Source of the DNA: an uncultured Selenomonadaceae bacterium
Lineage (GTDB): Bacteria > Bacillota > Negativicutes > Selenomonadales > Selenomonadaceae
Direction of reading: 5' to 3'
Assembly (NCBI GenBank): GCA_905235425.1
Contig: CAJOKY010000006.1
Location: 1 to 23,062, forward strand
Length of the DNA stretch: 23,062 bases
In this document: piece after piece, positions 15,401-20,075 of the stretch
How the letters are laid out: the number at the start of each line of letters is the position of its first letter
How positions within the stretch are numbered: the first letter of the stretch is position 1
The notes under the pieces: model-generated
Told to the model about the DNA's origin: nothing
Databases searched by the model: none
What the model saw: the letters and a program-made list of their open reading frames with translations, nothing else
Translations under genes and position numbers: made by a program

Positions 15401-16075
15401 CCTGCAAAACTTTCTGTCACGGAACTCAAACGCCGTATTGCCGAATATGAAACTGAAATGGTCGTGCAACTTTCAAAAATCAGCACGAAAAAATTTAACA
15501 AGACGCGGCTTTATCGCCGTCCCGACTTTATGCAGAAAACTGATATTACCGCCTCTGAATATGGTACGCTTATGCACAGCGTCATGCAACATTTAGATTT
15601 ACGCGGTAAGCTTGATGCAGATGACATTTCCGCGCAGATTGACGCAATGATTGACGCGCAGATTTTTAATGATGAACAGGGCGCCGCCGTCAAAAAGCGT
15701 GTACGCAACATTGAAAAGTTTTTTGCAAGTTCAATCGGTCAACGCCTTATCAATGCCGCTGAAATTTACCGCGAACTGCCTTTCAACCAAAACATTGACG
15801 CAGGCACGATTAATGCCGGTGAAAATTTCCGTAACGCGGCGGGCGAAAAAATTTTTGTACAAGGCATCATTGACCTGCTTTTCAAAGATTCAGCTACCGG
15901 CAAATGGATTCTGCTTGACTACAAGACTGACAGAGATAATGACGACGAACATTTTAAGCGTGAATACAAGGAGCAGATTCGGCTTTATGTGCAGGCGGTT
16001 GAGGCGTTGACTAAGATAAAAATTTCTGAAAAATATTTGTACCTGCTCGGCGTCGGCAGATTGATTTCAATGTAA
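12464..16075 (+). CDS. addA: ATP-dependent helicase/nuclease subunit A (AddA)
   Basis: A 1203-residue UvrD-type helicase with C-terminal nuclease, the A subunit of AddAB that processes double-strand ends for recombination. Motifs in order: Q6-Q8, Walker A AAAGSGKT (22-29), Ia TFTNAAAQEMRSRI, II VDEYQDTN (about 408), III GDVKQSIYRFR (about 432), IV-V TIHKSKGLEFPVVF (about 801), VI LYVAFTRAREK (about 877). The RecB-family nuclease core LLDYKTD (about 1150) follows. An acidic, serine-rich insert of about 30 residues lies near residue 530. GGAGG (12449-12453) precedes the ATG. AddA normally follows addB; here the upstream gene is a glycosyltransferase and no addB is in the window. Length is typical. 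Identification is certain. Confidence 0.96.
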   Translation: MDWTNQQQSAIDSRDKNLLVAAAAGSGKTAVLVERIIQMVLDDNLDVDKMLIVTFTNAAAQEMRSRIHKKIFERMSIETDSEKLWRLERQSILLSGASIMTFHSFCLSVLRRNFSKINFDPKFREANEQELNILKQEVIEKLFEDKYSNDAEFVKFADTFDGNVYGDKNLYEIIFDLYNFSQSRPYPEQWLNSIVNFYENPDTATIEDHNWFDFMINFATKRARYIIEDVLKQCAKIKKTAAAQVVIEAGATPKDLDTYRKNWYAVIQTFESDYKVVDAMREALSDWDKLCAMQTNFTKYSSVRNFPEDLKILKAKFKNVRDDYKKAIEKLRELVYMKRTDIFAQIKSLADSVRQLSAVTIAFAQAFSDAKRERGIIDFNDMEHLALEIFNADKATADTYRKKFKVIMVDEYQDTNGVQEEIISKIVDERNFFAVGDVKQSIYRFRNADPEIFMQKYDAYPNSDDSERIDLSANFRSRRQVVDAVNAIFRRVMTKNAMEIDYNQDAELNFHATYPAAENTFDEPAEFYIINSDDKSEKNSDENAEGNSQGKDSPSDEELDELGLEVQVIADKIKAMMKAHKKVWDGNKYRPMTFKDIVILIRAISGRASKIVDVLQKNNIPAYAADDNGYFRATEILTTLSLLSILDNARQDIPLAAVMLSPIGGFSEQDLATLRLSDKNADLYTLVKNFSADDELSARCSEFLEKIKNWRELSRQVGVPELLSKIYRETGYYDYFGTKIDGRVAQANLRMLIDRAAEFESTAFRGLSRFIQFIKKIRELENDLAAARTLGENEDVVRIMTIHKSKGLEFPVVFVAQLGKKFNFQDTRDTVLTHRDLGVGIYDVQENLHGLTRVDPFVRKIISRKIKDEALAEELRILYVAFTRAREKLILIGTIKNENALYKYKNISADEKISAATLQGAERPIEWLLMTLETVEQVANFQMLTKSEIKIGTEELQVDENKKDVMPPEVAEETPLSTIPAKLSVTELKRRIAEYETEMVVQLSKISTKKFNKTRLYRRPDFMQKTDITASEYGTLMHSVMQHLDLRGKLDADDISAQIDAMIDAQIFNDEQGAAVKKRVRNIEKFFASSIGQRLINAAEIYRELPFNQNIDAGTINAGENFRNAAGEKIFVQGIIDLLFKDSATGKWILLDYKTDRDNDDEHFKREYKEQIRLYVQAVEALTKIKISEKYLYLLGVGRLISM

Positions 16076-16125
16076 ATCTAATCATTATCACGGCACGCTG
16101 ATGAATTTGCAATGGTAGTACTGTT

Positions 16126-16950
16126 ATGATTATATGGCTACTCGGATATTTTGTAATGGGGTTGATATTCCTCATTCTGCGTTGCTTTTATCATGTTTTC
16201 CCTAAAAAAAATCCACATGAAAATCTGATGCAGGCGATTAAAAATGACTTGGTAAATTTTTATGCCTACGCTAAGAAAATAATTTTATCCAATCCAAAAA
16301 AAATGAAAATCCTATTCGCAATGATGGCGGCGATTATCGTCCTGCCGATATTGCAACTTCCGCTGAAAATTTTTGATGTCGTTGAAGATATTTTTGCTAC
16401 GATAATGTGTTTTATTTTGATTATAATTTTTTTGCCGCCGCAAGATTCGTACCACAAAGATTTTCCGCTGGAAATTTTTGGCTTTACCTACTCCGTCATT
16501 TTTATGTTTTACAGCGCGGGCGCGTTGGTATTCGACACTTTTTACACCAACGATTTTTTGAAGGAATATATTTGGATTTTCGGCTACAGCGTCACGCTAA
16601 TTTCTTATGTAAGCTGCATAGTTACGGTAAGCAGATTTATCGAAAGAGATTTGTCAAGGGAAGAAATAGTTTTAATCGGCATGATTATGGTGACCACTTT
16701 GGAGTTTATCACTTATTTCGGAGTCGGCAATTTCAGCATAATTGCACAAGGTACTTTTCAAATGCATGATTTAAATATCTTTAACCACATTACGAATATC
16801 ATAAATCAAGGAATATTTATCGCGTCGCAAAGCCAAATTTTGGAAAGGTCTTCTGAAGAAATATGGGGCTACATTATTTTAAACGGCACGGACGTGTTGA
16901 CCATTACTGCGGTTTTGGGATATTTAATGCAAAAGTTTATGATAAAGTGA
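16126..16950 (+). CDS. Multi-pass membrane protein of unknown function
   Basis: A 274-residue protein with about seven hydrophobic segments: around 2-22, 60-80, 88-104, 117-140, 147-167, 180-200 and 250-268. There is a charged cytoplasmic-looking loop (about 25-58) with several lysines after the first segment, and a polar loop around 200-245. No transporter, enzyme or channel motif that I can name. The start ATG at 16126 has no good ribosome site (only GGTAG nearby), so the exact start is uncertain. It lies 50 bases after addA on the same strand and converges on the metallophosphoesterase gene with a 14-bp gap containing the palindrome AAAATAATTATTTT. Confidence 0.6.
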   Translation: MIIWLLGYFVMGLIFLILRCFYHVFPKKNPHENLMQAIKNDLVNFYAYAKKIILSNPKKMKILFAMMAAIIVLPILQLPLKIFDVVEDIFATIMCFILIIIFLPPQDSYHKDFPLEIFGFTYSVIFMFYSAGALVFDTFYTNDFLKEYIWIFGYSVTLISYVSCIVTVSRFIERDLSREEIVLIGMIMVTTLEFITYFGVGNFSIIAQGTFQMHDLNIFNHITNIINQGIFIASQSQILERSSEEIWGYIILNGTDVLTITAVLGYLMQKFMIK

Positions 16951-16964
16951 ACTGATTAAAATAA

Positions 16965-18215
16965 TTATTTTTTCAAAATGAACCGGTCGAAAATTTGCCC
17001 GTCCGCCGTCCTGCAAGTCAGCGATAAACTTTCGGCGCTAACGTCAAGCGTAATGTAAGATTCCGGCTCGGTATTCAAATTCGGCGCTGTCACGTCATCA
17101 ATGGGCGAATTTTTTTCAACATACTTTTGATCTCCCGACCTGCCGCAGAGAATGTAAAGCGTTCCGTGCGGCGATTTTTTTTGTTCAAAAATTTTTCCGC
17201 GATTTCTATACGTGTGAAGGTGACCTGTAAAAACAACGTCAATGCCCAATTCATCAAACAGCGGCATAAAATTTTCTGCAATGTCGTTGAAACTACCCGT
17301 CGCGTAGTCGTAAATATCTTTGTGCATAAAAACAATTTTCCAGCGCCGATTGGTATTAGCCGCGTCACGCCGAAACCAAGCATTTTGCAAATAGCGAAGT
17401 TGCGGCTTGAATGTATCCAATTCCCAAAACTGCGTATTCAAAATAAAAAAATGCGCGGCGCCGTAGTCGAAAGAATAAAAATAGCCGCCGAAATTTTTTA
17501 TACCGTTCGACGGCAAATTAAATTGATGAATATAACCTTCCGGCAGACAGTTAAGCCAATTTAAATCGTAGCACTCATGATTTCCCATAACCGGCGCAAA
17601 AATTCTTTCAGACAAAACCTGCGCGGCGGCAAGATGCCAAGCTCGCCATTGGTACGCGGCTTGACCGTTATCAACCAAATCACCTATAACCGTGACAAGT
17701 TCGGCGTCAGGAAAATTTTTTACGGCAGTATCGGCGATATTTTGCCACACTTCGTAGTTGACACATTGCGAATCACTGAATATCAGCATTTGAAAATTTC
17801 CGTAGCCTGCAGTACGAAGATTTTGCCAACTTATCGCCGCGTCGTTTGAAATGATTCTGAAACGGTACAAACTTTCAGGCTTGAGATTTTTCAGCGTGCA
17901 GGAGTAAATGTAAACCGTCGCGTCGTCCTGTTCGACAATTTCAAAATCAGCCGCGCAGAAATGAGCGCCGTCGCCGCCGATTAATTCATATTCAATTTTA
18001 ACGTCTGGCAATTCTTTATCGCACTGCCACATTATGACGCGGGAAGTGCGAGAATCTTTAGTTATGACTTGACGTAAAAATTTAACTTGAGTCAAAGGCT
18101 TGTACCCGTCCTGCGGCTGATGCAACTTTTCTAATCGTGCCGCCTCAACCAATTTTGGAAAGTAAGCGCCTAAACCCAAGCTTAACAAAAGTTTTATGAA
18201 AAATCGACGGCTCAA
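16965..18215 (-). CDS. Tat-exported metallophosphoesterase, purple-acid-phosphatase-like
   Basis: A 416-residue enzyme. The N-terminus MSRRFFIKLLLSLGLGAY carries a twin-arginine motif (SRRFFIK) and hydrophobic core, so export folded through Tat is likely. Residues about 45-135 look like the fibronectin-type domain of purple acid phosphatases (TSRVIMWQ). The metal site follows: FSDSQ (146-150), GDLVDNG (178-184), GNHE (211-214), His298 in FMHKD and GHLHTY (331-336). The first motif is DSQ where most calcineurin-like enzymes have DxH, so one ligand may differ. It probably hydrolyses phosphate esters outside the membrane; the substrate is unknown. The start TTG at 18215 has AGGGG just upstream. 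It follows tsaE across a 42-base heptad array, probably on one transcript. Confidence 0.87.
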   Translation of the reverse strand: MSRRFFIKLLLSLGLGAYFPKLVEAARLEKLHQPQDGYKPLTQVKFLRQVITKDSRTSRVIMWQCDKELPDVKIEYELIGGDGAHFCAADFEIVEQDDATVYIYSCTLKNLKPESLYRFRIISNDAAISWQNLRTAGYGNFQMLIFSDSQCVNYEVWQNIADTAVKNFPDAELVTVIGDLVDNGQAAYQWRAWHLAAAQVLSERIFAPVMGNHECYDLNWLNCLPEGYIHQFNLPSNGIKNFGGYFYSFDYGAAHFFILNTQFWELDTFKPQLRYLQNAWFRRDAANTNRRWKIVFMHKDIYDYATGSFNDIAENFMPLFDELGIDVVFTGHLHTYRNRGKIFEQKKSPHGTLYILCGRSGDQKYVEKNSPIDDVTAPNLNTEPESYITLDVSAESLSLTCRTADGQIFDRFILKK

Positions 18216-18228
18216 AATTTCTGCCCCT

Positions 18229-18270
18229 AATTTTTAACTCTCAATTTTTAATTCTTAATTCTTAATTCCT
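18229..18270 (-). repeat. A/T-rich heptad array between tsaE and the phosphoesterase gene
   Basis: Six in-phase units on the plus strand: AATTTTT, AACTCTC, AATTTTT, AATTCTT, AATTCTT, AATTCCT. The array ends exactly at the base before the tsaE stop codon (18271-18273). It has a different base composition from the other arrays but the same period and position next to a stop. Confidence 0.75.
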
Positions 18271-18753
18271 TCAGTCGTCGCGGCTTACGAAGTCGCCCAA
18301 CTCATTTATAAAATCTTCGTGTTCTTCACCGACGCAGGAAAAATTTATGCGCCGCATATTCTTAGAATCTTTCAAGCGTTCAATTTCAATTTTCACGTAA
18401 TTTTCCGGCAACGCGTCGGGGAATTTTTCAGCCCACTCAATAAACACAATCCCTTCTGGAAAATCCGTGTATTCGTAAAAGCCGATATCCTCAAGCTCGT
18501 CCTCATTTTTAATGCGGTACAAATCGAAATGAACAATTGGACAAAATCCCTCGTAAATGTTCATAAGATTAAAAGTCGGGCTGGTGACTTCGCCTTGCAC
18601 TCCGAGAGTGCGCGCCATACTTTGAACAAATAAAGTTTTGCCCGCGCCCAAATCTCCTTCCAAACAAATTACCGTACCTTCACGTACGCGCTTTGCAACT
18701 TTTTCTGCCAATTTTACCGTCCCGTAAGGGGACTGGGTTATGTGAGTAATCAT
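18271..18753 (-). CDS. tsaE: tRNA threonylcarbamoyladenosine synthesis ATPase TsaE
   Basis: A 160-residue P-loop ATPase that works with TsaB and TsaD to make the t6A37 modification of ANN-reading tRNAs. Motifs: Walker A GDLGAGKT (33-40), TSPTFNLMNIY (58-68), HFDLYR (75-80) and IEWAEKF (105-111), all in the order expected for TsaE. The start is ATG at 18753. The AAGGAAAGG run upstream is somewhat distant (about 13 bases). In many bacteria tsaE is followed by tsaB; here the next gene downstream is a Tat-exported phosphoesterase. A likely promoter lies at 18791-18819. Identification is certain. Confidence 0.96.
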   Translation of the reverse strand: MITHITQSPYGTVKLAEKVAKRVREGTVICLEGDLGAGKTLFVQSMARTLGVQGEVTSPTFNLMNIYEGFCPIVHFDLYRIKNEDELEDIGFYEYTDFPEGIVFIEWAEKFPDALPENYVKIEIERLKDSKNMRRINFSCVGEEHEDFINELGDFVSRDD

Positions 18754-18790
18754 TTAAGATTTTTGCCTTTCCTTCTTAAAAATTTTTCCT

Positions 18791-18819
18791 AATATACCAC
18801 ATTCCGCTAAAAGTTTAAA
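18791..18819 (-). promoter_or_regulatory. Probable promoter of tsaE
   Basis: On the minus strand TTTAAA (18819-18814), a 17-base spacer and TATATT (18796-18791), 38 bases before the tsaE ATG. The -10 is good; the -35 matches four of six. Confidence 0.55.
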
Positions 18820-18852
18820 GATATTGTACCGTGAAAAATTTTCGTAAAGCCG

Positions 18853-19938
18853 TCAATCTGCAAAGGCAAAAAGTTTTTCCAAGCGTTGCAAGTCGATTAT
18901 TGTCAAATGTGAAAGTTCATTACGCGCGTGGTAGGCAAGCTCCAAAAGTTCCCAATCGTGAGGATAAAAAATCATTGCTTGACCGCCGTAAAAATGCAGA
19001 TGCCGTAATTCCATATCCCAAGGATCTCTTAAAGTTTTTCCAAATTCATCGGTACGCGGCAATATGTGACGTAAACGTGCAAAATTTTTTTCAATCAGCT
19101 TGCAACGTAATTGTTCAAGCGTCGGCAATATGAATTGTGCTTGACATTCCCAAACTGCGCGGTTAAAAATTCTTTCATCAAATTTCGGTATAATGCTTTT
19201 CACAAAATCTATACCTTCGTTAAACAGTTCGACCTTCGCCAAATTTTTTGCAAGAATAGCTGATTGCCCTGCCAATTTTGCCGCCAATGTTGAAGTGTAA
19301 AGTTTTTCCTGCGTCGTTAGTCTTGAATTTTCAAGTAGGTTAATCGCGAAAAATTGCACGTCGTAAGGCGTAAGGTAGTCAGATAAACGTGCTAAACTGG
19401 GCGGGGGATTATCTTCACTTGTTACAAAAATAATTGCGCCTGTCGAATTTGCCGCGCCTTTGTTGAAGTCAACCACTGCCGAAGTCAACCAATTCATCTT
19501 GCGTATGAGTTTTACAATTACCGCGTAGCCGCCCAACGCATTTTGCTTAGCCAAATCTGTCATCGGTGAATCTTCCGTGAAGTCGCGCAGAAAATTTGAC
19601 GCAAACTTTTCAGTAAGCGCCGTGACAAAATCTTCCATATCGCCTTTTGCGTCGTATTCAAAAACTGAAATCATCTGCGAAACGTGACGCCGTGAAATTT
19701 TATCCTCAAGCATTTGTACAAAGCCTTCCAAGTCAACTTGTGGAAGATGCGCGGCGGCGGCACAGTGTTTATCTACGGCATCAGCGGCGTTATTTGTAAA
19801 GCGTCGTGCGCCTGGTACCATTCGCCACCATGACGAAAGGTCTTCTGAATCAAGCGGCTGTAATCTGTTAAAATCTATGTTGCTGTCATTCAGAGTATTT
19901 GTATTTAAAAGCGAAATTCGCGTTGTAATTTTAGACAT
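18853..19938 (-). CDS. Uncharacterised protein with C-terminal HEPN-type RNxxxH motif, partner of a large ATPase
   Basis: A 361-residue, mostly helical soluble protein. An N-terminal block DLSSWWRMVPGARRF (33-47) looks like a conserved signature but I cannot name it. Near the C-terminus ARNELSH (R339-N-E-L-S-H344) sits in a helix preceded by about 70 residues of helical sequence and followed by one last helix. This matches the Rx4H motif and placement in HEPN domains, many of which are ribonucleases in conflict systems. The ATG at 19938 has GGAGG at 19950-19954. The gene follows the STAND-like ATPase by 137 bases, the gap being filled by an inverted heptad element. HEPN assignment rests on one motif and predicted helices, so it is tentative; function unknown. 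Confidence 0.6.
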   Translation of the reverse strand: MSKITTRISLLNTNTLNDSNIDFNRLQPLDSEDLSSWWRMVPGARRFTNNAADAVDKHCAAAAHLPQVDLEGFVQMLEDKISRRHVSQMISVFEYDAKGDMEDFVTALTEKFASNFLRDFTEDSPMTDLAKQNALGGYAVIVKLIRKMNWLTSAVVDFNKGAANSTGAIIFVTSEDNPPPSLARLSDYLTPYDVQFFAINLLENSRLTTQEKLYTSTLAAKLAGQSAILAKNLAKVELFNEGIDFVKSIIPKFDERIFNRAVWECQAQFILPTLEQLRCKLIEKNFARLRHILPRTDEFGKTLRDPWDMELRHLHFYGGQAMIFYPHDWELLELAYHARNELSHLTIIDLQRLEKLFAFAD

Positions 19939-19960
19939 AAAAAATAAGACCTCCGAGTTA

Positions 19961-20073
19961 GTAAGTAGTGAGTAGTGAGTTAGTGAGTAGTGAGTAGGAG
20001 GTAGGAGGTAGAGGGTAGAGGGTAGGAAACAGAAAACCTACTCTCTACTCTCTACAATCTACTCCCTGCTCCC
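19961..20073. repeat. Large heptad-repeat element with inverted arms between ATPase and HEPN-motif genes
   Basis: Nine G-rich units (GTAAGTA, GTGAGTA, GGAGGTA, GAGGGTA types; one unit has 8 bases) at 19961-20024. A centre GGAAACA-GAAAACC (20025-20038) follows, then TACTCTC twice, TACAATC, TACTCCC and TGCTCCC (20039-20073). The inner 19 bases of each arm (20006-20024 and 20037-20055, both sharing GTAGAG units) can pair with two G-U pairs in plus-strand RNA. The array ends two bases before the ATPase stop codon. Confidence 0.85.
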
Positions 20074-20075
20074 TG

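Noticed and set aside
16958..16971. Palindrome AAAATAATTATTTT as terminator
   Set aside because: Only A/T pairs, no loop or U-tract, and it overlaps the phosphoesterase stop codon; too weak to call.
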